From: Chloroflexota bacterium
Lineage (GTDB): Bacteria; Chloroflexota; UBA6077; CF-72
Reading direction: 5' to 3'
Length of the DNA: 36,271 bases
NCBI GenBank assembly: GCA_005883405.1
Contig: VBGG01000166.1
Location: 1 to 36,271 of the forward strand
Part shown: positions 17,949-26,702 of the stretch, piece by piece
Layout: every line of letters starts with the position of its first letter
Position numbering within the stretch: the first letter of the stretch is position 1
Notes under the pieces: model-generated
The model's database searches: none
What the model saw: the letters and a program-made list of their open reading frames with translations, nothing else
Told to the model about the DNA's origin: nothing
Made by a program: the position numbers and the translations under genes

Positions 17949-19039
17949 TCAAGCTCGACAACGTCGTTGCAACGTACACCACACAGCGCGGCCACGTGAA
18001 CGCGGTCGACGGTGTCGACCTGGAGATTCCAGACAGCATGATTCTGGGCATCGCCGGAGAGTCAGGCTGCGGCAAGAGCACGCTGATGAAGGTGATCTAC
18101 GGCGACACCGGCTTCCCGCTGGATTTGTCGGCGGGGTCCGTCAACTATGGCTTCGACAACGATCGCGGCCAGCCGGTGACCAGCAAGAACATCCAGAAGG
18201 AATGGTTCAAGCGCATCTCCTACATCCCGCAAAGCTCGATGAGCTCGCTGAACCCGGTGGTGCGCATCCGTCACCAGTTCACCGACTACCCTGCCACGTC
18301 GAAGAACAAGGCCGAGACGCTGGAACAGGTGCGTACCTTCATCCAGAAGCTGGGCTTGCCGCCCGAAGCGATCGACGCCTATCCGCACCAGCTGTCGGGC
18401 GGGATGCGTCAGCGCATCATGGTCGCAATGGCGACATTCCAGCAACCGGAGATCATCCTGGCGGACGAGCCAACAACAGCGCTGGACGTGGTGGTGCAGA
18501 AAGACATTCTGATGCTGCTGATGGAGCTGCAAAAGGAGATGAAGAACACCATCATCTTCGTTTCCCACGACATGGGCGTGCACTACCAGCTCACCGACCG
18601 GATGATGATCATGTACGCCGCCAAGGCGGTCGAGTATGCCGACACCGCGGACATTTTCAGGGAGCCGCTGCACCCCTACACGCTGATGCTGACCAACTCG
18701 CTGCCGACGATTGGCGACGATCGCGCTCGGGCGGGCCTGCCTGGCAGTCCGCCGAGCCTGTGGGAGCCACCGGTTGGTTGCCGCTTCGCGCCGCGTTGCC
18801 CGCTGGCCACCGACCTCTGCCGCACCGTGGAGCCGCAGCTGGCCCAGCATCGACCCGGCCGCTTCTCGGCCTGTCATTACGCCGAGAGCGTTCCGCAGCT
18901 GAAGGAGACGATCGGCCACGCGCCGAGGCTGAGCGACGTCGCCAGGGATCCGGCGAAGCTGTTCGCCGATGTCGAAAGTGCGCTGAAGTTGGATGAGGCG
19001 CTGGAGCTGGCGACAAAGGTGGAGGAACCAGCCCGATGA
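17945..19039 (+). CDS. ABC transporter ATP-binding protein, OppD/DppD type
   Basis: This 364-residue ATPase has Walker A GESGCGKST (about residue 40), signature LSGGMRQR, Walker B IILADEPTTALD, the switch His in VSHDM, and the oligopeptide-transporter C-terminal extension with a Cys cluster (GCRFAPRCPLATDLC and SACHYAE). A 40-residue tail after that is longer than usual and helical. It energises import together with the next gene. It overlaps the upstream permease and the downstream ATPase by 4 bp each. Confidence 0.95.
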   Translation: MIKLDNVVATYTTQRGHVNAVDGVDLEIPDSMILGIAGESGCGKSTLMKVIYGDTGFPLDLSAGSVNYGFDNDRGQPVTSKNIQKEWFKRISYIPQSSMSSLNPVVRIRHQFTDYPATSKNKAETLEQVRTFIQKLGLPPEAIDAYPHQLSGGMRQRIMVAMATFQQPEIILADEPTTALDVVVQKDILMLLMELQKEMKNTIIFVSHDMGVHYQLTDRMMIMYAAKAVEYADTADIFREPLHPYTLMLTNSLPTIGDDRARAGLPGSPPSLWEPPVGCRFAPRCPLATDLCRTVEPQLAQHRPGRFSACHYAESVPQLKETIGHAPRLSDVARDPAKLFADVESALKLDEALELATKVEEPAR

Positions 19040-19869
19040 GGACCATCCTCAAGACCGAGGGTCTCAACAAGGACTATCAGCTGGGCGGCTTCCCACGTAA
19101 TGTGACGATCAAGGCGCTCGACAACATCAACATCACCGTCGAGAGCGATGAGCCGGTGATCATCAGCGTCGTGGGCGAGTCCGGCAGCGGCAAAACCACG
19201 CTGGCCAAGGTCATCTTGCGCCTGGTGCAACCCAGCTCCGGCGCCGTCACCGTCGCCGATCACCTGGTCGCGGGTAAACGCGCCAGGCCGGACAAAACCG
19301 AATTCCTGCGGACCGTCCAACCCATCTTTCAGAACCCGTTTGAGGCGTTCAGCCGCTATCGCACCGTCGATGCATATCTGTACGAGACGGCCACGCGTGT
19401 GGCGCAGCTGGGTCGCGACCGGGCCATCGCGGCGATGGAAGAAGCGCTGTCCGTCGTGGGGCTGGAATACAAGGATGTGCGCGGCAAGTACCCCAATCAA
19501 TTCTCGGGCGGCGAGCTGCAGCGAGCCTCAGTGGCCCGCGCCTTGATCCCGCATCCCAGCCTCATCATCGCCGACGAGCCAGTGAGCATGATCGACGCGT
19601 CACGGCGCTTGATCATCATCAACCTGTTCCTGGCGCTCAAGCAGGAGTACAAGACCAGTCTGGTGTACATCACCCACGATCTCGCCACGGCCTACTACAT
19701 CAGCGACTACACCGTGGTGATGAACCACGGCACCGTGGTCGAATTCGGCGAAGCCAAGCAGGTGTTGCAGAATCCGCGGCACGAGTACACGCGGCTGCTG
19801 CTTGACTCCATTCCGTCATTGGACCACAAGTGGACCGAGGAGATCGCAATCGATGCAAGTCGGAACTGA
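19036..19869 (+). CDS. ABC transporter ATP-binding protein, OppF/DppF type
   Basis: The 277-residue second ATPase has Walker [11 protein letters not shown]-loop [12 protein letters not shown], signature FSGGELQR, Walker [13 protein letters not shown] and switch His in [10 protein letters not shown]. It lacks the Cys-containing extension present in its partner. The Walker B-linked segment has PVSMIDAS in place of the more common PTSALDVS. Its 3' end overlaps the glycoside hydrolase start by 17 bases, so the importer and glycosidase are translationally linked. Confidence 0.95.
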   Translation: MRTILKTEGLNKDYQLGGFPRNVTIKALDNINITVESDEPVIISVVGESGSGKTTLAKVILRLVQPSSGAVTVADHLVAGKRARPDKTEFLRTVQPIFQNPFEAFSRYRTVDAYLYETATRVAQLGRDRAIAAMEEALSVVGLEYKDVRGKYPNQFSGGELQRASVARALIPHPSLIIADEPVSMIDASRRLIIINLFLALKQEYKTSLVYITHDLATAYYISDYTVVMNHGTVVEFGEAKQVLQNPRHEYTRLLLDSIPSLDHKWTEEIAIDASRN

Positions 19870-21349
19870 CGTTGAGCAGTGGGGCATCTTTGAGCTGGAG
19901 CTGGCCGGACCTGACGGCGGCAATCCGTTCCAGGACGTTGAGCTCAGCGCTGTCTTTACGCACAAACACCGCGCCATCGAAGTGGATGGCTTCTATGACG
20001 GCGACGGGATCTATCGCGTGCGCTTCATGCCGGATACGCCCGGCACGTGGAGCTACAAGACGCAGAGCAATGCCCGGGCACTGAGCGAAAGAGAAGGCAC
20101 GTTCAACTGCACCGCAGCGGCGTCGGCGTGTAACCACGGGCCAGTGCGCGTCGCCAACACGTACCACTTCGCCTATGCCGATGGCACGCCGTACAAGCAG
20201 ATCGGCACCACGTGTTACGCCTGGACGCATCAGGGCGACGAGCTCGAGGAACAGACGCTGGCGACATTGCAAGAAGCGCCGTTCAACAAGATGCGCATGT
20301 GCGTCTTTCCAAAGAGCTACGACTTCAACCACAACGAGCCGGAGTTCTATCCCTTTCCGCTGCTGGTTCGGGGATCCTCCGACCCACCGCATTTCTGGGA
20401 GCCCGCAGGCTGGGAGTTCGACTGGAGCCGCTTCGAGCCGGCGTTCTTTCGGCACCTTGAGCAGCGGGTTGGCGATTTGCAAAAGCTCGGCATCGAGGCA
20501 GACATCATCCTGTTCCACCCTTACGACCGCTGGGGCTTTATCAGGATGGACGCGGAGACCGACGACCGCTACCTCCGCTACGTCGTTGCGCGGCTGGCTG
20601 CCTACCGCAACGTCTGGTGGTCGATGGCTAACGAGTGGGATCTGGCCAGAAACAAGACCTTGGCCGACTGGGATCGTTACTTCCGCATCGTGCAGGAGAG
20701 CGATCCGTATGACCACCTGCGCTCGATCCACCACTGCTTCGTGATGTATGACCACTCGAAGAGCTGGGTGACCCACCAGAGCGTCCAGCATTCAGATCTG
20801 GCGCAGGTCGCCGTCTGGCGCGAGCAGCACAAGAAGCCGGTGGTGGTCGACGAGTGCTGCTACGAGGGCAACATCCCCCACCGCTGGGGCAACATTACCG
20901 GCGAGGAGATGGTGCGCCGTTTCTGGGAAGGCACGGTGCACGGTGGCTACGTCGGCCACGGCGATACGTTCCTGGATCCACAGGACATCCTGTGGTGGGC
21001 CAAGGGCGGCGTCCTGCGGGGCCAGAGCGCGCCGCGGCTGGCCTTCTTACGACGCATCCTGGAGGAGAGTCCGGCCGCCGGTCTCGAGCCGCTCAAGAAC
21101 ACCGGCATCATGCCCTACTGGTTTCCCTGCGCCGGCCAGGAGCATCAGTACTATCTAACGTATTTTGGCGTGCACCGGCCGTCGCGCATGAGGTTTGACG
21201 TGCCCGAGGGCGAGCAGTACCGCGCCGAGATCATCGATACCTGGGAGATGACGGCCAGCCCGGTGGCGGAACCGGTGGTCCGTGGCAGCTGGGTCGAGCT
21301 GCCAGCCAAACCGTACCAGGCGCTGATCCTCCGCCGACAGACAGAGTGA
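19853..21349 (+). CDS. DUF5060/DUF4038/DUF5605-type glycoside hydrolase, cytoplasmic
   Basis: ATG 19853 has GAGGAG about nine bases upstream. The 498-residue protein starts with a DUF5060 beta-sandwich ([31 protein letters not shown]), then a GH barrel ([49 protein letters not shown]) and a C-terminal beta domain. The likely acid/base is Glu261 in SMANEWD and the nucleophile Glu334 in VVDECCYEG, as in clan GH-A enzymes. No signal peptide is present, so hydrolysis should take place after import by the linked transporter. DUF4038 relatives in GH140 are apiosidases, which agrees with the apiose-type genes upstream. The exact linkage cut is not known. Confidence 0.88.
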   Translation: MQVGTDVEQWGIFELELAGPDGGNPFQDVELSAVFTHKHRAIEVDGFYDGDGIYRVRFMPDTPGTWSYKTQSNARALSEREGTFNCTAAASACNHGPVRVANTYHFAYADGTPYKQIGTTCYAWTHQGDELEEQTLATLQEAPFNKMRMCVFPKSYDFNHNEPEFYPFPLLVRGSSDPPHFWEPAGWEFDWSRFEPAFFRHLEQRVGDLQKLGIEADIILFHPYDRWGFIRMDAETDDRYLRYVVARLAAYRNVWWSMANEWDLARNKTLADWDRYFRIVQESDPYDHLRSIHHCFVMYDHSKSWVTHQSVQHSDLAQVAVWREQHKKPVVVDECCYEGNIPHRWGNITGEEMVRRFWEGTVHGGYVGHGDTFLDPQDILWWAKGGVLRGQSAPRLAFLRRILEESPAAGLEPLKNTGIMPYWFPCAGQEHQYYLTYFGVHRPSRMRFDVPEGEQYRAEIIDTWEMTASPVAEPVVRGSWVELPAKPYQALILRRQTE

Positions 21350-21376
21350 GTGAGATCAGCCGCACACGCGCGGCGA

Positions 21377-22726
21377 TTACGGGCGTGGCGGCAGCGATAG
21401 GCCCAGGTTCTCCCGCAGCGTCGGGCCCTCGTACTCGAGGTGGTACAGACCACGCCGTTGGAGCTCCGGGACCACCCAGCGGACGAAGTCGGCGTACGCG
21501 CCAGGCACGTGGGTCGCGGCCACGACGAAACCATCGCACGCACCTTCCGCAAACTGCTCCTCGAGGAAGTCCGCAACCTCGCGCGGGCCGCCGACCACCG
21601 CGCCTTCGACGGTGCCGCGAGCGCTGAATTGGACGAAGTCTCGCACGGTCGGGTTCGACTTGCCGCTCGCGGCAAGGACACGGTCGCGGATGCCCTGCAA
21701 GCCCGAAATGCTCTCGAGCTCGGCCTGGGTGAACGGCTCGTCCAGACCCTTGCTGGCGACGTCGAAGTTGATTGCCTCCGCCAGCAGCGACAGAGCGTCG
21801 ATCTCGACCGGCAGCTGCTTGATGATGGCCATCCGGTCCTCAGCCTGTGCTCTGGTTGCACCGCACACCGGCATGACCAGCGTGCAGATCTTCATCTGCC
21901 GCGGGTCGCGCCCCGCATGCTCCGCTTCCTGCTTCAAGGCGGCGTAGCTGCGCTTGCCTGATGCGAGGTCGGCCGCGGTGCTGAAGATGACCTCGCCCCA
22001 ACGAGCCGCGAATCGTCTGCCACGACCACTCTGCCCGGCCTGAATGATCACCGGGTGGCCCTGGGCCGACCGCGGCACGGTGAACGGTCCCCGCGAGCGG
22101 AAGAACCGACCTGCATGGTCCAGACGGTGGACGCGGCTACCGTCGGCGAAGCGACCGCTCTGCTTATCCACGATCAGCGCGTCGTCCTCCCACGCGTTCC
22201 AGTGGCCGAGCACCACTTCCATGAACTCGTCGGCGCGCTCGTAGCGCAGATCGTGCTCCATCACCTCCGCGTGGCCCATGTTGAACGCCTCGCCGTCGTT
22301 CAACGAGGTGACCACGTTCCAGGCAGCACGACCCCCGCTCATCAGGTCGACAGTCGCGAACAGGCGGGCGACATGAAACGGCTCGTAGTAGGTCGTGGAG
22401 CATGTGGCCCCCAGTCCAAGGCGCTCGCTCGCCATACCCATGACCATCAGCGTGACGATGGGGTCGAGTTTGACGCAGCGAATCCCGTGCTCGACGGCGT
22501 GCTGGTGATCGTTACCGTAGCGATCTGGCATCGCCAGTCGATCGTCGAAGAAGGCCAGATGGAACTTGCCCGCTTCGAGGATGCGGGCGATCTCGGCGTA
22601 ATAATCGGCGGAGAGAAAGTCGATGCGCGATTCAGGATGACGCCAGGAAGCCGGTAAGTTGGTGCAGTTTTGGGCCTGAAGGAAGCCCACCAGCACCATC
22701 TGCCGCGCCATGCAACGGGTCAGCAT
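21377..22726 (-). CDS. LLM-class flavin-dependent monooxygenase (NtaA/SnaA/DszA family)
   Basis: The 449-residue protein shows the FMN-dependent luciferase-like fold of the NtaA/SnaA/DszA group: FHLAFFDDRLAMPDRYG near residue 55, LGLGATCSTTYYEPFHVAR, the diagnostic GRAAWNVVTSLNDGEAFNMG, and VIIQAGQSGRGRRFAARWGEVIFS. Such enzymes use FMNH2 and O2 to attack chelators, sulfones or aromatic compounds. FMNH2 would come from the reductase encoded divergently 35 bp away. Candidate starts are ATG 22726, 22711 and 22699; none has a clear ribosome site, which is compatible with a leaderless message. The substrate is unknown. Confidence 0.92.
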   Translation of the reverse strand: MLTRCMARQMVLVGFLQAQNCTNLPASWRHPESRIDFLSADYYAEIARILEAGKFHLAFFDDRLAMPDRYGNDHQHAVEHGIRCVKLDPIVTLMVMGMASERLGLGATCSTTYYEPFHVARLFATVDLMSGGRAAWNVVTSLNDGEAFNMGHAEVMEHDLRYERADEFMEVVLGHWNAWEDDALIVDKQSGRFADGSRVHRLDHAGRFFRSRGPFTVPRSAQGHPVIIQAGQSGRGRRFAARWGEVIFSTAADLASGKRSYAALKQEAEHAGRDPRQMKICTLVMPVCGATRAQAEDRMAIIKQLPVEIDALSLLAEAINFDVASKGLDEPFTQAELESISGLQGIRDRVLAASGKSNPTVRDFVQFSARGTVEGAVVGGPREVADFLEEQFAEGACDGFVVAATHVPGAYADFVRWVVPELQRRGLYHLEYEGPTLRENLGLSLPPRP

Positions 22727-22761
22727 AGCCGGACCGACGCACGGCGACTACCCTTTGGCAC

Positions 22762-23271
22762 GTGCTGAATGAGTACCCGACTGTGGTCGGCGTGTGCGGC
22801 AACCCGCATGCTGGGTCACGCACGCTGCACGTCGTCGATACCGCCGCGCAGGTAATCGCCGCCGCCGCCGGCGGCCGTCAGTCGAGCTCGATCGACCTGG
22901 TCGAGCTCGGCGGCGATCTGTTCCGTGCCGGAGCCGCCAGCGTCACGAGTGCCCTTGAGCAGGTCATGCAGGCGGACATCCTGGTGGTCGGCAGCCCGGT
23001 GTACAAGGCAAGCTACACCGGGGTGCTCAAGGCGTTCTGCGACCACATCGCTGCGGGCCAGTTGTCCGGCAAACTGGCCGTGCCACTGATGATGGGCGGC
23101 TCGCTGCAGCATTTTCTCGCGCTGGACGTTCACCTCCGTCCATTACTGGTGGAGCTCGGTGCCACCTGCCTGACACCTGGCCTGTATGTCGTCGAGACTG
23201 AGCTGGAGCAGCTCGATGCCCAGTTGGCGACCTACGTCACGACCGTCCGTGCGGCATTCGCGCGAGCGTGA
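22762..23271 (+). CDS. NADPH-dependent FMN reductase (SsuE/MsuE-like)
   Basis: The 169-residue flavodoxin-fold protein has GVCGNPHAGSRT near the N-terminus (phosphate of FMN), VGSPVYKASYTGVLKAFCDH and VPLMMGGSLQHFLALD, characteristic of the SsuE/MsuE family that supplies reduced FMN to two-component monooxygenases. The start is GTG 22762 with no Shine-Dalgarno; only 35 bp separate it from the divergent monooxygenase start. It converges with the RidA gene, with 3 bp between the stops. Confidence 0.9.
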   Translation: MLNEYPTVVGVCGNPHAGSRTLHVVDTAAQVIAAAAGGRQSSSIDLVELGGDLFRAGAASVTSALEQVMQADILVVGSPVYKASYTGVLKAFCDHIAAGQLSGKLAVPLMMGGSLQHFLALDVHLRPLLVELGATCLTPGLYVVETELEQLDAQLATYVTTVRAAFARA

Positions 23272-23274
23272 TGG

Positions 23275-23655
23275 TCAATTGACCACGCCGATGCCCTCGA
23301 TCTCTACCAGCAGCTCGGGCCGCGCTAGTCGGGCTTCGACCGTCGACCGTCCTGGCCGGGGCTCAGGTATCAGCTCGCGATAGACCGCGTTCATCGCCTC
23401 GAACAGACGAATGTCGGCCAGAAACACGGTGGTCTTGACCAGCCGGTCGAGAGACGAGCCGCCGGCCTCCAGCACCGCGCGCAGATTGTCGATCGCCTGG
23501 CGTGTCTGGCTCGCCACGTCTGGACCGGCCACCTGGCCGCTGCGCGGATCGGTGCCGACCTGTCCCGAGGTGAAGACGAATCCATTGGCACGCATGCCAG
23601 CCGAAAACGGTAGAGATGGTGAAGGCATATCGGAGCGGGTGACGACCTCACGCAT
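23275..23655 (-). CDS. RidA/YjgF family protein
   Basis: This 126-residue member of the RidA (enamine/imine deaminase) family has VFTSGQVGTDPRSGQV, DVASQTRQAIDNLRAVLEAGGSSL, VKTTVFLADIRLFEAMNAVYRE and the C-terminal VEARLARPELLVEIEGIGVV with the position of the active-site Arg. The start ATG 23655 is preceded by GGGAGGA eight bases upstream. The association of LLM monooxygenase, FMN reductase and RidA recalls the RutA/RutF/RutC set of pyrimidine catabolism, but no RutB or RutD is present. It probably clears reactive intermediates of the monooxygenase pathway. Confidence 0.93.
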   Translation of the reverse strand: MREVVTRSDMPSPSLPFSAGMRANGFVFTSGQVGTDPRSGQVAGPDVASQTRQAIDNLRAVLEAGGSSLDRLVKTTVFLADIRLFEAMNAVYRELIPEPRPGRSTVEARLARPELLVEIEGIGVVN

Positions 23656-23703
23656 GGGGCGGTTCCTCCCGAAGCAAAGTCGCTGGCCAGTGTAGGGCAG
23701 TCG

Positions 23704-24897
23704 TCACTGGCGCGTGACGTAGGGGATCGTCTGTGGCCCCTGCGGCAGGACGGCCAGCGTGGCCTTCGGACCGGCCGAGGTGAGCGCGGCGCGCACCGCC
23801 GCCGCAACATCGTCGACCGGCTCGAACCAGGCGGTTCGGAGTTGTTGCGCAGTGAGCCCGGTGGCCTTGACGAAGACGCGCGCTCGGCGCTGGATCAAGG
23901 CCTGCACCTGCACCTGCCACTGGTCGTGGGTGGCAAGGCCGGGTTGGGCCAGCCTGGCCAGAAACGCCTCCGGACCGTCCGCCTGGCGCAGTAGCTGCTG
24001 ATAGCCGCCGTGCTCTGGCAGGCCATCCGAGCACTCGCTGGCGATGACGATGGTTCCACCTGGCTTGACGATCTGCGCCGCGGCACTCATGCCCTTGACG
24101 CTCTGATAGAGATTCTGGTCCAGCGGGTAGCCGCTGTTGGTGGTGACGACGACGTCGTATGGGTCCTCGACGCGAACCATGGCGGTCGCGCGCGCGAAGG
24201 CGCAGCCGGCGGCGTGGCTGGCGAACAGCTCACCGGCAAAGACGTTGGTGATGGCGTGGTCGCGGTTGAGCGTCACGTCCAGGTTGAAGCTGACGCCCGC
24301 CAATTCGGCGATCGCTCGCACGCCATCGTGGACCGGATTGCCCTGGGTGATGCCCCACGTCGCCCGCGGGTGTCCGATGCGCGCCGCCGAGTGCAGCTCC
24401 AGCACCGTCTCGAGCGCCGCCAGGCCGGGCGCCACCATCTTCGGGCCGGCAACCCTCGTTTCCGGAATCGTGCCGAGACTGCGGTGCCGACCAATGTCGA
24501 AGGCGTCGTGTTGCTGGACCTGCAGCTGGCCCAGGAGCTCGGGGCCAAACATCTGTAGCAGCTCTGCGTCGCTGCAGCGGCGGTGGGTGCCCGTGGCGAC
24601 GAAAATCGTGATCGCCGCGGGGTGCAGATAGTCGAGCTCTTCGAGCAGGACGGGCAAGACACGCCGGGCTGGGAAGGGACGGGTGACGTCGCACACGGAA
24701 ATGCCGACCGTCGCGCCGCGAGGAACGACATCGTGCAGGGGCGGACTGGCGATCGGCTGTCGCAGCGCCTGGCGCAAGGTGGCTGCCTCGTCCGTCAGGC
24801 CGGGCAGATACTGGGGCTCGATGGTGTCCGCTTCCGCTTCGACGGGCAGATCCACCACCAGCCCGGTGCGGCCATAAGCCAGCTCGACGGTCGTCAT
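23704..24897 (-). CDS. LarA-like (DUF2088) nickel-pincer racemase/epimerase family protein with an apparent internal gap
   Basis: The 397-residue protein resembles lactate racemase LarA: VGISVCDVTRPFPARRVLP, TIFVATGTHRRCSDAEL (the His of the GTHR motif), HDGVRAIAELAGVSFNLDV, VVVTTNSGYPLDQNLYQSVKGMSAAAQIVKPGGTIV and SECSDGLPEHGGY. LarA members are usually about 420-430 residues. Here the block with EPHxxAGFSGGRK between LGTIPET and VAPG appears to be missing, being shortened to RVAGPKM near residues 148-154. That block holds the second catalytic His and a Lys. It may be a degraded or divergent family member. It follows the SDR gene by 7 bp in a four-gene operon. Confidence 0.82.
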   Translation of the reverse strand: MTTVELAYGRTGLVVDLPVEAEADTIEPQYLPGLTDEAATLRQALRQPIASPPLHDVVPRGATVGISVCDVTRPFPARRVLPVLLEELDYLHPAAITIFVATGTHRRCSDAELLQMFGPELLGQLQVQQHDAFDIGRHRSLGTIPETRVAGPKMVAPGLAALETVLELHSAARIGHPRATWGITQGNPVHDGVRAIAELAGVSFNLDVTLNRDHAITNVFAGELFASHAAGCAFARATAMVRVEDPYDVVVTTNSGYPLDQNLYQSVKGMSAAAQIVKPGGTIVIASECSDGLPEHGGYQQLLRQADGPEAFLARLAQPGLATHDQWQVQVQALIQRRARVFVKATGLTAQQLRTAWFEPVDDVAAAVRAALTSAGPKATLAVLPQGPQTIPYVTRQ

Positions 24898-24904
24898 AGC
24901 AGCG

Positions 24905-25678
24905 TTATTGTGCCGTCCAGCCGCCGTCGAGGACGACAGCCGAGCCGGTCATGAAGCCGGCCTCGTCCGTGGCCAGGTACACGGCAAGGTCCGCCACCTC
25001 CTCCGGGCGGCCCATCCGACCGATGGGCTGGCGGGCGTGCAGCTCCTGGATCGTCTGCTCCTTTGTGTCGGCATGGAATCGCTCGACGTAGCCTTCGACG
25101 AACGGCGTATACACCGTGCCCGGGCAGATCGCGTTGCAGCGGATGCCGTCTTTGACGTAGTCCACCGAGAGCTCTCTGGTCATGGCGATCACGGCCCCCT
25201 TCGTCGCGCAGTAGGCGAAGCGTCGCGCTACCCCGATCTGGCCAGCAACCGATGCGATGTTGACAATCACCCCACCGCGCGGCTGCTGGCGCAGCATCTG
25301 GTTCACGGCGGCGCGACAGCCGTTGAAGACCCCGGTGACGTTCACGTTCAGCAGTCGGTCCCAATCGGCGCGCTGCGTTTCCTGGACCGTGCCGACCAGC
25401 CCCAGTCCCGCGTTGTTGACGAAGACATCCAGCCGGCCGAAGCGCTCCACGGCCGCCGCCACACCGGCCTCGACGCTCGCCGGGTCGGTCACGTCCACCG
25501 CGTGAAACCAGCCCGCCTCGCCAAGCTCATCCGCAACGCGCTGCCCGCCGGCCGGATTGACATCCGCCACGACCACCCGCTCGCCTTGCTCCGCATACGC
25601 TCGGCAGATCGCCGCGCCGATGCCACTGCCACCGCCAGTCACCACTGCCACCCTGTCGTCCAACCTGAACCGCGCCAC
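24905..25678 (-). CDS. Short-chain dehydrogenase/reductase of the sugar-acid operon
   Basis: The 257-residue classical SDR has TGGGSGIGAAICRA (cofactor), VVVADVNPAGG (acidic Asp suggesting NAD), NNAGLGLVG, catalytic Ser in NIASVAG, YCATKGAV (Tyr/Lys pair) and PGTVYTPF. The C-terminus GFMTGSAVVLDGGWTAQ is canonical. GTG 25678 is preceded by GAGGAGA at a 7-base spacing. Related proteins oxidise sugars such as L-fucose or sugar acids, or reduce 3-oxoacyl groups. The flanking dehydratase and hydroxyacid dehydrogenase favour a sugar or sugar acid. It is 16 bp downstream of the previous gene. Confidence 0.93.
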   Translation of the reverse strand: MARFRLDDRVAVVTGGGSGIGAAICRAYAEQGERVVVADVNPAGGQRVADELGEAGWFHAVDVTDPASVEAGVAAAVERFGRLDVFVNNAGLGLVGTVQETQRADWDRLLNVNVTGVFNGCRAAVNQMLRQQPRGGVIVNIASVAGQIGVARRFAYCATKGAVIAMTRELSVDYVKDGIRCNAICPGTVYTPFVEGYVERFHADTKEQTIQELHARQPIGRMGRPEEVADLAVYLATDEAGFMTGSAVVLDGGWTAQ

Positions 25679-25694
25679 GGGCGTATCTCCTCTG

Positions 25695-26702
25695 CTAATT
25701 CTTTACAGCTGTGGGCCGATCCACGCGCCGGCTCACCACGTTGATCAACTCACGGCCTTCGGACAGCGCGTGCAGATTCCGCAAGATGTCGCCAACCCGG
25801 CCACGGAAGGTATCGCTGGTGACTCCAGACAGATGCGGAGTCATCAAAACGTTGTCCAGCGACGAAAAGGCCAGCTGGCTGGGTTCGCCCTGCCCCGCTT
25901 CGGTTGGGTACTGGTACCACACGTCGATCGCGGCGCCAGCGATGCGGTGAGTGCGAAGTGCCTCGAACAGCGCCTGCTCGTCGACTACGGCGCCCCGAGC
26001 GACGTTCACCAGCACCGCGGTCGTCTTCATTCGCGCAAACTGTGGCGCGCCGATGAGGCCCCTGGTTTCGCTGCTCAGCGGCAGACACACGACGACGTGA
26101 TCGGCTGCTGACAAGAGGTCCTCGAGCCGCTCGGGTCCCGCGCTCCACTCGAGACCCTCGTGTTCAGGGATGGACCGCCCGCTTCTGGTGACGGCGATGC
26201 CCCGCAGACCGAGGCAGCGCAAGACGCGCCATGTCTCGGCGCCGATGGTGCCGAAACCGATGAATCCAGCGGTGGAGCCGCGCAGAATCGGGGGCTGGGT
26301 GAGTTCCGCATCGTAGACCGGCGAGGCCCACCGCCCGCCACGCAGTGCCGTATCGGCGGCCAGGATCCGTCGGGTCAGCACGCCCAGCGCCATGACGACG
26401 TATTCGGCGATGGACCGCCCATGGTGAAAGGTGTTGGCCACCACCGCGCCAGCAGGTAACGCGGAGGCATCGATGTCGTCAGTGCCTGCCCCGGCCACCT
26501 GCACGAGCCTGAGCCGCGGCGCTCGTTCCGCCATTGGGGCGGTGAGCACCGGCCCGATGAACACGTCGGCATCGGCGAGGCTGTCCAGCACGCTGTCGTC
26601 GTCGAATCGCTTGTGGAACACGAACGTGGTGTTCGGGGGTGCGCCACCGGTCAGCTCGGAGCGATAGCGATGGAGGTTGGAGTCGGCGACAACGATTCTC
26701 AT
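25695..26702 (-). CDS. D-isomer-specific 2-hydroxyacid dehydrogenase
   Basis: ATG 26702 overlaps the stop of the enolase-superfamily gene by 4 bp; the open frame runs further upstream but that part is antisense-like shadow. The 335-residue protein has GFIGFGTIGAETWRVLR (Rossmann NAD site), VCLPLSSETRGLIG, NVARGAVVDEQALFEAL (catalytic Arg), AIDVWYQYP (Asp) and MTPHLSG (catalytic His). These enzymes interconvert 2-keto acids and D-2-hydroxy acids. In this operon it may act on the keto-deoxy product of the dehydratase or on an aldehyde-derived acid such as glycolate or lactate. Confidence 0.94.
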   Translation of the reverse strand: MRIVVADSNLHRYRSELTGGAPPNTTFVFHKRFDDDSVLDSLADADVFIGPVLTAPMAERAPRLRLVQVAGAGTDDIDASALPAGAVVANTFHHGRSIAEYVVMALGVLTRRILAADTALRGGRWASPVYDAELTQPPILRGSTAGFIGFGTIGAETWRVLRCLGLRGIAVTRSGRSIPEHEGLEWSAGPERLEDLLSAADHVVVCLPLSSETRGLIGAPQFARMKTTAVLVNVARGAVVDEQALFEALRTHRIAGAAIDVWYQYPTEAGQGEPSQLAFSSLDNVLMTPHLSGVTSDTFRGRVGDILRNLHALSEGRELINVVSRRVDRPTAVKN

